A stretch of DNA of 64,000 nucleotides from Blastococcus sp. HT6-4 (lineage in GTDB: Bacteria > Actinomycetota > Actinomycetes > Mycobacteriales > Geodermatophilaceae). Position numbers and translations under genes: made by a program. Below are positions 43,919 to 52,345 of this stretch, one piece after another; positions within the stretch are counted from its first letter, which is position 1; the number at the start of each line of letters is the position of its first letter. The notes beneath the pieces are model-generated. The model was not told where the DNA came from, did not search any database, and was given only the letters and a program-made list of their open reading frames with translations. The stretch covers positions 930,001 through 994,000 of the forward strand of contig NZ_CP155551.1 in the NCBI RefSeq assembly GCF_039679125.1, written 5' to 3'.

Positions 43919-44419
43919 TCAGGGCACCCGGGTCGGGTCGAGGTGCCGCAGCAGGGTGTCGCCGAGATCGCGCATGGCGGCCACCTGCTCGGGCGAGAGC
44001 TGGTCGAACAGCTCTCGCCGGACGCCTTCGACGTGGATGGGTGCCGCGCCCTCCAGGGCGGCGAAACCCTCGTCGGTGAGGACAGCGAGCTGTCCGCGCC
44101 CGTCGTCGGGGCACACCTGCCGGCGCACCCAGCCGCGTTCCTCGAGCCGGGACACCGCGTGGGAGAGCCGGCTCCGGGAGCTCAGGCACCGGTCGGCGAG
44201 CTCGCTCATCCGCATCTGCCGCTCGGGCGTCTCCGACAGCGCCACGAGCACCTCGTAGTAGGCGTGCGAGATGCCGGTGCGGTGGGTGAGCTCGCGGTCG
44301 AGCCGGTCGAGCAGCAGCTGGGCGCTGTAGAGCCAGGCGCGCCATGCCTTCTGTTCCTCCGGGTCGAGCCAGCGGGGCTCACCCGTGGGGAGGGAGTCCG
44401 GCGACACCGACGTGGTCAT
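43919..44419 (-). CDS. MarR-family transcriptional regulator
   Basis: A 166-residue winged-helix regulator. The DNA-binding core reads MRMSELADRCLSSRSRLSHAVSRLEERGWVRRQ, followed by the wing DDGRGQLAVLTDEG (core shown by MRMSELADRC and SRLSHAVSRLEERG). It diverges from the yceI gene; the 89-base gap holds an imperfect palindrome that suits a MarR dimer. A MarR/YceI divergent pair is common in actinobacteria and points to local control. Confidence 0.9.
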   Translation of the reverse strand: MTTSVSPDSLPTGEPRWLDPEEQKAWRAWLYSAQLLLDRLDRELTHRTGISHAYYEVLVALSETPERQMRMSELADRCLSSRSRLSHAVSRLEERGWVRRQVCPDDGRGQLAVLTDEGFAALEGAAPIHVEGVRRELFDQLSPEQVAAMRDLGDTLLRHLDPTRVP

Positions 44420-44440
44420 GCGGTCAGGATACTGGCGGAA

Positions 44441-44458
44441 TAGTCAAACGCTCAACTA
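44441..44458. promoter_or_regulatory. candidate MarR operator between marR-like and yceI-like genes
   Basis: The AT-richer stretch TAGTCAAACGCTCAACTA is an imperfect palindrome (TAGT...ACTA ends, mismatches are all transitions) in otherwise GC-rich DNA. It ends 50 bases before the YceI start codon and begins 21 bases from the MarR start. Position and symmetry suggest repression of both genes. Confidence 0.5.
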
Positions 44459-44508
44459 CGCTGTCGTCCGACGAAGGCCACCCCGTTCGACCACCACTGG
44501 GAGATCCC

Positions 44509-45069
44509 ATGACCGCCAGCACCGTCCAGATCCCCGGCTACCTCGCCGGCACCTGGGACATCGACGCCAGCCACTCCACCGTCGGCTTCTCCGTCCGCCA
44601 CATGATGGTGAGCAAGGTCCGCGGCTACTTCCGCGAGTTCTCCGGCGAGATCGTCACCGCCGAGGACCCGACGCGGTCCACCGTCACCGCCACCGTGGAC
44701 ATGGACTCGATCGACACCCGCCAGGAGCAGCGGGACGCGCACATCAAGTCCGCCGACTTCTTCGACGTCGGCAACCACACCGTGATGACCTTCCGCTCCA
44801 CCGCGGTGAAGACCGACGGCGCCGACTGGACCGTCGAGGGCGACCTGACCATCAAGGGCATCACCAAGCCCGTCGTCCTGGAGCTCGAGCTCAACGGCTT
44901 CGGCCCCGACGCCTACGGCGGCACGCGGGCCGGCTTCAGCGCCCGGACCGAGATCTCCCGCAAGGAGTACGGCGTCGACATCGACATGCCGATGGACGGC
45001 GGCGGTGTCGTCGTCGGCGACAAGATCACCGTCGAGCTCGAGATCGAGGCCGTGCTCCGCACCGCCTGA
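44509..45069 (+). CDS. YceI-family lipid-binding lipocalin-like protein
   Basis: A 186-residue beta-barrel protein starting at ATG 44509. It shows GTWDIDASHSTVGFSVRHMMVSKVRGYF and the following EFSGEI (shown by IDASHSTVGFSVRH), then the YceI hallmark TTVDMDSIDTR-like block VDMDSIDTRQEQRDAHIKSADFFD (shown by SADFFDV). YceI barrels bind isoprenoid or fatty amide lipids. No signal peptide is present, so it is cytoplasmic here, as in many actinobacteria. The gene is probably controlled by the divergent MarR regulator. Confidence 0.92.
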   Translation: MTASTVQIPGYLAGTWDIDASHSTVGFSVRHMMVSKVRGYFREFSGEIVTAEDPTRSTVTATVDMDSIDTRQEQRDAHIKSADFFDVGNHTVMTFRSTAVKTDGADWTVEGDLTIKGITKPVVLELELNGFGPDAYGGTRAGFSARTEISRKEYGVDIDMPMDGGGVVVGDKITVELEIEAVLRTA

Positions 45070-45146
45070 GAAAGGACCCCTCTGCCCCACGTGCCTCGCA
45101 AGCTCGACGCCGGACCCTGCACAGGGGCCGTTCCATCGCGTCACGA

Positions 45147-45178
45147 GAGGCCCCGGACGGTTCGCCGTCCGGGGCCTC
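45147..45178. terminator. bidirectional terminator between yceI-like and GNAT genes
   Basis: Arms GAGGCCCCGGACGG (45147-45160) and CCGTCCGGGGCCTC (45165-45178) with a stable TTCG tetraloop, placed between two converging genes. Confidence 0.85.
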
Positions 45179-45195
45179 CCGCGTCGCCCGGACGG

Positions 45196-45723
45196 CTACG
45201 CCGTCGCGGGGTCCAGCGCCTGGAACAGGACGTGGTCCTGCCACCGACCGGCGATGCTCAGATACCGCGGCGCCAGCCCGTAGCGGGTGAAGCCGTTGCG
45301 CTCGAGGACCTTCTGCGAAGCGGCGTTGTGCAGCAGCGTCCCGGCCTCGACGCGGTGCAGGCCGAGGTCGCCGAACGCCCGCCGAAGCATCTCGCCGACC
45401 GCGCCGGTGGCCAGCCCCCGGCCGTTGGCGGGCGAGGCGATCCAGTAGCCGATGCTGCAGGACTGGAAGGCGCCGCGGACGACGTTGTTCAGCGTCACCC
45501 GGCCGGCCACCGCCCCCGCCTCATCCAGGACGACGCAGGGGAACGACAGCCCCGCCGCGTGCCGCTCCAGGGCCGCCCGCACGTCGGCCCGCTGGCCGGC
45601 CTCGGTGTACCACCGCTCGTCGCGGGCCGGTTCCCAGGGCGCCTGGAACTCCCGGTCCTCGCGGACGAGGTGGGCGAGGGCGGGCGCGTCATCGAGCGCC
45701 AGGAGGCGGGTCCGTGCGGGCAC
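45196..45723 (-). CDS. GNAT acetyltransferase, RimJ/RimL-like
   Basis: A 175-residue N-acetyltransferase starting at GTG 45723. Acetyl-CoA loop: IGYWIASPANGRGLATGAVGEMLRRAF (shown by SPANGRGLATGA), followed by HRVEAGTLLHNAASQKVLERNGF, the RimJ/RimL pattern for modification of amino termini. The substrate (ribosomal protein or small amine) is not evident. It stands alone, converging with yceI. Confidence 0.88.
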   Translation of the reverse strand: MPARTRLLALDDAPALAHLVREDREFQAPWEPARDERWYTEAGQRADVRAALERHAAGLSFPCVVLDEAGAVAGRVTLNNVVRGAFQSCSIGYWIASPANGRGLATGAVGEMLRRAFGDLGLHRVEAGTLLHNAASQKVLERNGFTRYGLAPRYLSIAGRWQDHVLFQALDPATA

Positions 45724-45789
45724 GCCCGCGACCCTGCCAGGCGGCCGGCCGGCGCCGCGGTCGACTCCTCGACAGGGACACTGGGACGC

Positions 45790-46131
45790 ATGTCGACCTC
45801 CACTCTCGCCCGTGTGCCCGCTTCCCTCCTGGTTGCCGTCGGGTTGGCCGCCGGCTTCGGGATCGCGCAGGGCACCGGCATCCGGGCGCTGGGCGGCGCG
45901 GTGCTCGTGGCCTGCGGCATCGGCGCCGGGTGGATCGCCGCCCGACGGCGGGGCGCGGCCGTCACCGCGGGGCTGGCCGCGCTCTACGTCGGCGCCTTCG
46001 TCCTGGCCCACGTGCTGGCCCTCGGGGCGGGGTTTCCGGCCTGGTTCGCGGTGAGTCTGGTCACTGTTGCCGCCGCGGGAGCCACCTACGGGGTGGTCGA
46101 CAGGCAGCGGGAGACGGTCGCCGCGCGCTGA
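45790..46131 (+). CDS. small hypothetical membrane protein
   Basis: A 113-residue protein, ATG 45790. Four short hydrophobic helices fill it (about 9-27, 33-49, 56-76 and 80-100), with basic residues in the loops (AARRRGAAV) and at the C-terminus (VDRQRETVAAR). No family is recognised. It lies about 100 bases before typA on the same strand; no functional link is apparent. Confidence 0.65.
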   Translation: MSTSTLARVPASLLVAVGLAAGFGIAQGTGIRALGGAVLVACGIGAGWIAARRRGAAVTAGLAALYVGAFVLAHVLALGAGFPAWFAVSLVTVAAAGATYGVVDRQRETVAAR

Positions 46132-46231
46132 GCACCTAGAGTGGGGGGAAGGTCGCGGCTCCGGTTGCTGTTGACCTGATGCCCGCGCGCGTCCGCGCGG
46201 CGCCCCCGACCTGCCTGAGGTGCCCTTCCGC

Positions 46232-48124
46232 ATGCCCACCCGCAACGACCTGCGCAACGTGGCGATCGTCGCCCACGTCGACCACGGCAAGACCACCCTG
46301 GTCGACGCTCTCCTCCGCCAGGCCGGCGCGCTCGGCCGGTCGAAGGGCGAGGGGACCGACAACGACTCCACGCAGGACCGCGTGATGGACTCGATGGATC
46401 TCGAGCGCGAGCGCGGGATCACCATCCTCGCCAAGAACACCGCGATCCGGCTGGCCGACGAGGACGGCAACCCCGTCGTCGTCAACATCGTCGACACCCC
46501 CGGCCACGCCGACTTCGGTGGCGAGGTCGAGCGCGGCCTGTCGATGGTCGACGGCGTCGTCCTGCTCGTGGACGCCTCCGAGGGACCGCTGCCGCAGACC
46601 CGGTTCGTGCTCCGCAAGGCGCTGGCCAAGGGGATGCCGGTCATCCTCGCGGTCAACAAGACCGACCGCGCCGACGCCCGCATCGAAGAGGTCGTCGACG
46701 AGAGCTACGAGCTGTTCATGGAGCTGCTCGAGGACACCGGCCTGGACCCCGAGGCGCTCGAGTTCCCGATCGTCTACTGCAACGGCCGCACGGGGCAGGC
46801 CTCGCTCAACCGCCCGGAGAACGGCACCGTCCCGGACAGCCCCGACCTGGCGCCCCTGGTCAAGACGCTGCTGGACACCATCCCGGCGCCGACCTACGAC
46901 GCCGAGGAGCCGCTGCGGGCGCAGGTCACCAACCTCGACGCGTCGCCGTTCCTGGGCCGCCTCGCCCTGCTGCGCATCCACTCCGGTGAGATGAAGCGCG
47001 GCCAGCAGGTCGCCTGGTGCAAGGTCGACGGGACGATCAAGAACGTCAAGATCACCGAGCTGCTCGTGACCGAGGGCCTCACCCGCACCCCGGCCGAGAG
47101 CGCCGGCCCCGGCGACCTGGTCGCCATCGCCGGCATCGAGGACATCATGATCGGCGACACCCTCGCCGACCCGAACGACCCGCGGCCGCTGCCCCCGCTG
47201 ACGGTCGACGAGCCCTCCATCTCGATCACGATCGGCATCAACACCTCGCCGATCTCGGGGAAGTCGGGCAAGAAGCTCACCGCCCGCCTCATCAAGAACC
47301 GCCTCGACCAGGAGCTGGTCGGCAACGTCTCGGTGCGCATGCTGCCCACCGAGCGCCCCGACACCTGGGAGATGCAGGGCCGCGGTGAGCTGGCGCTGGC
47401 CATCCTCGTCGAGCAGCTGCGCCGCGAGGAGTTCGAGCTCACCGTCGGCCGGCCGACCGTCGTGACCAAGGAGATCGACGGCAAGCTGCACGAGCCGGTC
47501 GAGCGCGTCACCATCGACGTCCCGGGCGAGTACGTCGGCACGCTGACCCAGGCGCTGGCGGTCCGCCGCGCGCGCCTGGAGAACCTGGTGCACCACGACA
47601 CCGGCTGGGCGCGGATGGAGTACATCGTCCCGTCCCGCGGGCTCATCGGTTTCCGCACCGAGTTCCTCACCGAGACCCGGGGCACCGGCATCCTGAACCA
47701 CAACCTCGAGGGCTACGAGCCGTGGCTGGGCGACATGCGTGCCCGCCCGACCGGCTCGCTGGTCGCCGACCGCCAGGGCGTCGCGACGACCTACTCGATG
47801 TTCTCCCTGCAGGAGCGCGGCCAGCTCATGGTCGAGCCGGGCACCGAGGTCTACGAGGGCATGATCGTCGGTGAGAACTCCCGTCCGGACGACATGGACG
47901 TGAACATCACCAAGGAGAAGAAGCTCACCAACATGCGCAAGTCCACCTCCGAGGAGCTGGAGCGGCTGATCCCGCCGCGCATCCTGAACCTGGAGCAGGC
48001 GCTGGAGTTCTGCGCCGAGGACGAGTGCGTCGAGGTCACCCCGGCCACCGTCCGCATCCGCAAGGTGGTCCTGGACCAGACCGAGCGCGGCAAGTCCAAG
48101 AACCGCAAGCCCAAGCCGGCCTGA
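46232..48124 (+). CDS. typA: translational GTPase TypA/BipA
   Basis: A 630-residue ribosome-associated GTPase. G1 is AHVDHGKTT, G2 region ERGITI, G3 DTPGHADF, G4 NKTD. The EF-G-like domains follow, and the C-terminal segment includes VPSRGLIGFRTEFLTETRGTGILNH (shown by SRGLIGFRTEF), characteristic of TypA. ATG 46232 (PTRNDLRNVAIV) gives the family start; GTG 46220 is an alternative. TypA helps ribosome assembly and stress growth. The tail ends in a Lys-rich stretch, KSKNRKPKPA. Confidence 0.95.
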   Translation: MPTRNDLRNVAIVAHVDHGKTTLVDALLRQAGALGRSKGEGTDNDSTQDRVMDSMDLERERGITILAKNTAIRLADEDGNPVVVNIVDTPGHADFGGEVERGLSMVDGVVLLVDASEGPLPQTRFVLRKALAKGMPVILAVNKTDRADARIEEVVDESYELFMELLEDTGLDPEALEFPIVYCNGRTGQASLNRPENGTVPDSPDLAPLVKTLLDTIPAPTYDAEEPLRAQVTNLDASPFLGRLALLRIHSGEMKRGQQVAWCKVDGTIKNVKITELLVTEGLTRTPAESAGPGDLVAIAGIEDIMIGDTLADPNDPRPLPPLTVDEPSISITIGINTSPISGKSGKKLTARLIKNRLDQELVGNVSVRMLPTERPDTWEMQGRGELALAILVEQLRREEFELTVGRPTVVTKEIDGKLHEPVERVTIDVPGEYVGTLTQALAVRRARLENLVHHDTGWARMEYIVPSRGLIGFRTEFLTETRGTGILNHNLEGYEPWLGDMRARPTGSLVADRQGVATTYSMFSLQERGQLMVEPGTEVYEGMIVGENSRPDDMDVNITKEKKLTNMRKSTSEELERLIPPRILNLEQALEFCAEDECVEVTPATVRIRKVVLDQTERGKSKNRKPKPA

Positions 48125-48163
48125 GTCCCTCCCCCCGCCGCCGGGCGGGGACGTCGCTCCGCA

Positions 48164-48203
48164 CGCTCTGCCCCCGAGTGCACGCGCACCCGGGGGCAGA
48201 GCG
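48164..48203 (+). terminator. terminator after typA
   Basis: Arms CGCTCTGCCCCCG (48164-48176) and CGGGGGCAGAGCG (48191-48203) enclose an inner GTGC-GCAC stem, 40 bases past the typA stop. Confidence 0.8.
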
Positions 48204-48388
48204 CTGTCCGGGGTCCCGAGGTGCGGACCGGACGGGAGTGGCCGGTAGGTCACGGTTCGTGATGACCGGCCGGAGCGCACCGACGCGCCCGTCCGTCGCA
48301 CCACCGGCCACACCCGTGTCGGGCCATAGGTTCGTGTCGGGGTCTTCTGTCCGGGCCCATGGTGAGTGAGAGAGGCGGCCGAACGCTC

Positions 48389-48889
48389 ATGGCGACGATC
48401 ACCCGTACGGTTCCGATGCCCGAGGGGTTCCGTGGTGGGATCGACGTCCGGGTGAGCCTGCGCGCCGACGCCGGAACCGGGGGGTCGGCCTTCGACGGCG
48501 CCTGGTTCCCGCGCAGCCGCGACCTGGCCGCCGAGCTGCCCGAGCTCATCGCGGCGCTGGACCGGCGGGGCGTCCGCGTGGAGCGGTTCACCTACCCCCT
48601 GGACGCCTGGGAGCCGGCCCCGCGCAAGATCGAGGTGCAGGGCCGCACCGTCCGCGCGGGCGGCTTCCGCAGCATGGACCCGCAGGTGGTCTGCCTGACG
48701 TGGGCCGGCGGCAACCGCCGGGCCGACCTCCTGGTCGTGCCGCCGGAGACCGACGTGCTGACCGGCGCGCGGGCGCTGCGGCTGTGCACCCGCAGGGGCC
48801 TGCCGCCCTCGCCGCAGATGGTGCTGGCCGCCGCACGTTCCACGCCGCTGCCGCAGGTGCCCGACCTCCCGGCGAGCCGCGCGGTCTAG
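48389..48889 (+). CDS. DUF5994-like hypothetical protein
   Basis: A 166-residue soluble protein from ATG 48389 (alternative ATG 48359). The central text FDGAWFPRSRDLAAELPELIAALD and later GFRSMDPQ resembles the DUF5994 pattern of actinobacterial proteins with a conserved DGAW-PRSRDL start. No catalytic motif is seen. A function is not known. It is a single gene after the typA terminator. Confidence 0.7.
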   Translation: MATITRTVPMPEGFRGGIDVRVSLRADAGTGGSAFDGAWFPRSRDLAAELPELIAALDRRGVRVERFTYPLDAWEPAPRKIEVQGRTVRAGGFRSMDPQVVCLTWAGGNRRADLLVVPPETDVLTGARALRLCTRRGLPPSPQMVLAAARSTPLPQVPDLPASRAV

Positions 48890-48960
48890 GAGCCGGTCCC
48901 GGCTACGCCCACTGCGAACCGGCTGGACGGCGGGGGAGCGGCTGCGCTGGGCTGAGGTGC

Positions 48961-49940
48961 ATGCGGCTGCTCGTGCTCGGTGGCACCCTCTCCTCGGCCG
49001 GCACGTCGTCACGGCGGCGCTCGGGCGCGGCCACGACGTCGCCACCTTCACCCGCGGTGTCTCCGGTGCGCCGCCCGAGGGAGTCCGCGCTCTGCACGGC
49101 GACCGCGACGATCCCGATGCCCTGGCGCGTGCGCTGGGGGAGTGGACGCCGGAGCTCGTCGTCGACACCTCCTGCCAGACGCGGGCGGCGGCCAGCAACG
49201 CCGCCGCTGCGCTCGGTGGCGTGCACGCGTACGTCCTCGTCAGCAGCCTCAACGCCTACCGGAACTGGCCGCCGGGTCCGATCGGTCCCGAGGACGGCGA
49301 ACCGACGTGGGACACCGACGAGGACGCGTACGGCCCGATCAAGGCGTTCGCCGAGCGGGAGCTCGCCGCCGCAGTCGACGGCCGGCTGCTGACCGCCCGC
49401 GTGGGGCTGATCACCGGCCCGCACTACCCGGTCCACCGGCTCGGCTGGTGGCTGGAACGCATCGCCCGCGGCGGGCGCGTGGCCGTCCCGGCCGAGGGGG
49501 CGCGGCAGCCGATCACGCTGGTGGATGCGCGCGACCTGGCGGCGTGGCTGGTCGGCATGGCCGAGGCCGGCCGCACCGGCGCGGTCAACGCCACCGGGCC
49601 GGCCGGTCTGACGACGCTCGGCGGCCTGCTCGACGTCTGCCGCGCCGTCACCGGGGGAGATGCGGAGTGGGCCCCGGTGCCCGAGGCCCGGCTGCTCGCC
49701 GCCGGCGTCGAGGAGTGGGTGCACCTCCCGCTGTGGCTGCGGCAGGAGCTCGCCCGGACGGCCTGGGACGTCGACGAGAGCCGTGCCCGCGATCTGGGGA
49801 TCTCCACCCAGCCGCTCCGGGAGACGGTCGCCGACACCTGGGCCTGGCTGCGTGCGCACGAGCGCCCGCCGCTGCCCGCCGGCCTCCTCGCGCCCGGCCT
49901 GCCGCCGGACCTGGAGGCGACCCTCCTGCCGACGCGATGA
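48961..49940 (+). pseudogene. NAD-dependent epimerase/dehydratase-like gene with a 5' frameshift
   Basis: The natural start ATG 48961 reads MRLLVLGGT, the first half of the Rossmann GGT-x-x-LGR motif, but the following bases continue in another frame as LLGRHVVTAALGRGHD. The break lies in the pyrimidine-rich run at about 48985-48995, where one missing base would give GGT-x-LLGRHVV. The remaining frame is intact to TGA 49940 and carries YGPIKAFAERE (a YxxxK pair) and a normal short-chain reductase C-terminus of about 320 residues. A truncated product could start at GTG 48957 but would lack the glycine loop. Either a true mutation or a sequencing slip. Confidence 0.75.
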
Positions 49941-50018
49941 TCAGCGACCCTGATCATCGAGCGTCCTCCCTCACGGTCTGCGGTGAGGGAGGACGCTGCA
50001 CGATCAGGTCCCCTGATC
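49937..50018. repeat. three hairpins in series between convergent genes
   Basis: Hairpin 1: ATGATCAG (49937-49944) with CTGATCAT (49950-49957). Hairpin 2: AGCGTCCTCCCTCAC (49960-49974) with GTGAGGGAGGACGCT (49983-49997). Hairpin 3: GATCAGG (50002-50008) with CCTGATC (50012-50018). The middle one suits a shared terminator; the flanking GATCAG copies give the set a repeat-like look. Confidence 0.7.
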
Positions 50019-50037
50019 CCAGCTCCGGGGGTGTTTC

Positions 50038-51024
50038 TCAGTCGCGCGGCGCGCTGGGCCGCCCGGCGCCGACGGGCTGCTCGTGCCCGTGGACCGGCTC
50101 CTCGGCCGCGCTGACGTTGCGCGCGGCCACCGCGGCGACGGCGTCGGCGGACTCCGCGGCCCGGTCCTTGCGGTACTCGCGGTAGGAGTGGACGACGGCC
50201 AGGACCCAGACCGCGGCGAGCACGGTGTAGACGACGGCGCTCGTGGTGGTGCCCGCGTCGACCCACTCGCTGCGGAGCAGGGTGCGGACGTTGGTCAGCA
50301 CGATGACGCCGCCGACCATCGAACCGAGCAGCCGCGGCGGGATGTGCCGCACCAGCCACGCGGCGATCGGGGCGGCGACGAGCCCACCGGCCAGCAGCCC
50401 GGCGACCCACATCGGGTCGATCCCCTGCGAGCCGAGCGCGACCAGGAAGCCCAGGCTGGCGGCCAGCGCCACGAGGAACTCGGAGGTGTCGATGGAGCCG
50501 ATGACCTTGCGCGGCTCCATCCGCCCGCTGGCCAGCAGCGCCGGCGTGCCGACGGGGCCCCAGCCGCCGCCGCCGGTGGCGTCGACGAAGCCGGCCACCA
50601 GGCCCAGCGGGCCGAGGAACCGGCCGCGGACCGGCTTGCCGATGTTGCGCCGGTCGATGCCCCGGAGCGTGAAGCGCACCAGGATGTACGCGCCCAGCGA
50701 AACCAGGATCAGCGACATGACCGGCGCGGCGATCTCGGTGGAGAGCGCGGAGAGGAAGTGCGCGCCGGCGAACGCCCCCACCGCGCCCGGGACGCCGACC
50801 TTCGCGACGACCTTCCAGTCCACGTTGCCGAACTTCCAGTGCGACAGCCCCGAGGCCAGCGTGGTGCCGATCTCGGCGAGGTGGATCGTGGCCGAGGCTG
50901 CGGCGGGGTTGGTGCCGATCGCCAGCAGCAGCGTCGTCGAGGTGACGCCGTAGGCCATGCCCAGGCTGCCGTCGACGAGCTGGGCACCCAGGCCGGCGAG
51001 CGCGAGCAGGATGAGGGTCTTCAC
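50038..51024 (-). CDS. sulfite exporter TauE/SafE-family permease
   Basis: A 328-residue membrane protein, GTG start, with about eight helices arranged as two halves. Each half has a Gly-rich motif: AQLVDGSLGMAYGVTSTTLLL and GPLGLVAGFVDATGGGGWGP, the duplicated TauE/SafE pattern for export of sulfite or organosulfonate. A Cys-rich leader peptide gene lies 94 bases upstream, as seen for sulfur genes of actinobacteria, which supports sulfur-linked control. The tail after residue 290 is hydrophilic. Confidence 0.9.
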   Translation of the reverse strand: MKTLILLALAGLGAQLVDGSLGMAYGVTSTTLLLAIGTNPAAASATIHLAEIGTTLASGLSHWKFGNVDWKVVAKVGVPGAVGAFAGAHFLSALSTEIAAPVMSLILVSLGAYILVRFTLRGIDRRNIGKPVRGRFLGPLGLVAGFVDATGGGGWGPVGTPALLASGRMEPRKVIGSIDTSEFLVALAASLGFLVALGSQGIDPMWVAGLLAGGLVAAPIAAWLVRHIPPRLLGSMVGGVIVLTNVRTLLRSEWVDAGTTTSAVVYTVLAAVWVLAVVHSYREYRKDRAAESADAVAAVAARNVSAAEEPVHGHEQPVGAGRPSAPRD

Positions 51025-51118
51025 GGGGAACTGACTCCGGGTCTCAGGGAGCGGGCGCGCGGGGGCAGCCGGCGAACGGGAAGGACGAGACGGGGGGAGC
51101 GCCGGAACGGCGCGGGAA

Positions 51119-51190
51119 TCAGCAGGCCGGACAGGCCGCGGTGCAGACGCGCAGAAGGTCGACGTGCAGGCGGCTCACCAGGAGCAGCAT
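51119..51190 (-). CDS. cysteine-rich leader peptide upstream of the TauE gene
   Basis: A 23-residue ORF, ATG 51190 to TGA 51119. It begins MLLLVSRLHVDLL and ends CTAACPAC. The start and end match the short actinobacterial leader peptides with clustered Cys found ahead of sulfur-assimilation and export genes, where ribosome stalling at Cys codons is proposed to regulate the downstream gene. A GCGCCG-loop-CGGCGC hairpin (51099-51113) follows the stop immediately. The gene is too short for ordinary prediction, but the sequence match is distinctive. Confidence 0.82.
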   Translation of the reverse strand: MLLLVSRLHVDLLRVCTAACPAC

Positions 51191-51337
51191 CGTCGTCCGC
51201 GTCACGCCGTAATGTCTACCAGATCGGTGCACTTATCCGTGCACCCGGGCGTCCAGTGCGTGGGACGGCGTGTCGTCCCGGACGGACCGGTCCCCGTCGT
51301 GGGGCGGACGGGCGCCGCTGCGGCCGAACCCCGGGGA

Positions 51338-52339
51338 TCAGCCGACGAGGAGGTCGGTGACGACGTAGACCAGTGCGGCCACCGCGGCGGCGGCGGGCAG
51401 CGTGACGACCCAGGCGGCGACGATGTTGCCGGCCACGCCCCACCGGACGGCCGACAGCCGGCGGGTGGAGCCGACGCCCATGATCGACGTCGTGATGATG
51501 TGGGTGGTGGAGATCGGCACCGCGAAGACCGTCGCCGTCGTCACCATGACGCTGGAGGCCACGGTCTGGGCGGCGAACCCGCCGGCCGGGGTGAGCTGGA
51601 TGATCCGGCGGCCCATCGTCCGCATGATGCGGAACCCGCCGGCATAGGTGCCCGCACTGATCGCGGCGGCGGCCGCGAGCACCACCCAGAACGGCACCTC
51701 GAACGTGTCGATCTCGCCGGCGGTGAACAGCGCGAGGGTGATGATGCCCATTGTCTTCTGGGCGTCCTGCATGCCGTGGCCCAGCGCCATGGTCGAGGCG
51801 CTGACGATCTGTGCGTACCGGAAGCCGCGGTTGGCCCTCGACACGTGCGCCCGGCGGAAGGTCCACAGGATCGCCACCATGAACAGGTAACCCAGGCCGA
51901 AGCCGACCAGCGGCGAGACGATCATCGGCACGATCACGTTGGTGAGCACGCCGACCCACTGCACCGCGTGCGCGGCGGCCAGGGCCGCGCCCACCAGGCC
52001 GCCGATCAGGGCGTGCGAGGAGGACGACGGCAGGCCGTACCACCAGGTGATCATGTTCCAGGTGATGGCGCCGATGAGCGCCGCGAAGACGATCTCGAGC
52101 CCCTGGCCGTTCGCGGGGGGCTCGATGATGCCGGCACCGACCGTCTCGGCGACCTCGGTGGAGAGCAGGGCACCGACGAGGTTCATCACCGCGGCCAGCG
52201 TCAGCGCGGCCCGGGCGGTGAGGGCCTTGGTCGAGACGGCGACGGCGATGGCGTTGGCCGCGTCGTGGAAGCCGTTGGTGTAGTCGAACGCCAGCGCCAC
52301 CAGGATGATGACCACCAGCGCCAGGAAGGCCGCATCCAT
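51338..52339 (-). CDS. inorganic phosphate transporter (PiT family)
   Basis: A 333-residue permease with about nine helices. The duplicated PiT signature is visible: DYTNGFHDAANAIAVAVSTKAL near the start, and GHGMQDAQKTMGII in the second half. It takes up phosphate with H+ or Na+, often as a metal-phosphate complex. It is the second gene of an operon with the DUF47 (PhoU-like) gene, six bases apart. Confidence 0.93.
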   Translation of the reverse strand: MDAAFLALVVIILVALAFDYTNGFHDAANAIAVAVSTKALTARAALTLAAVMNLVGALLSTEVAETVGAGIIEPPANGQGLEIVFAALIGAITWNMITWWYGLPSSSSHALIGGLVGAALAAAHAVQWVGVLTNVIVPMIVSPLVGFGLGYLFMVAILWTFRRAHVSRANRGFRYAQIVSASTMALGHGMQDAQKTMGIITLALFTAGEIDTFEVPFWVVLAAAAAISAGTYAGGFRIMRTMGRRIIQLTPAGGFAAQTVASSVMVTTATVFAVPISTTHIITTSIMGVGSTRRLSAVRWGVAGNIVAAWVVTLPAAAAVAALVYVVTDLLVG

Positions 52340-52345
52340 GCGCGG

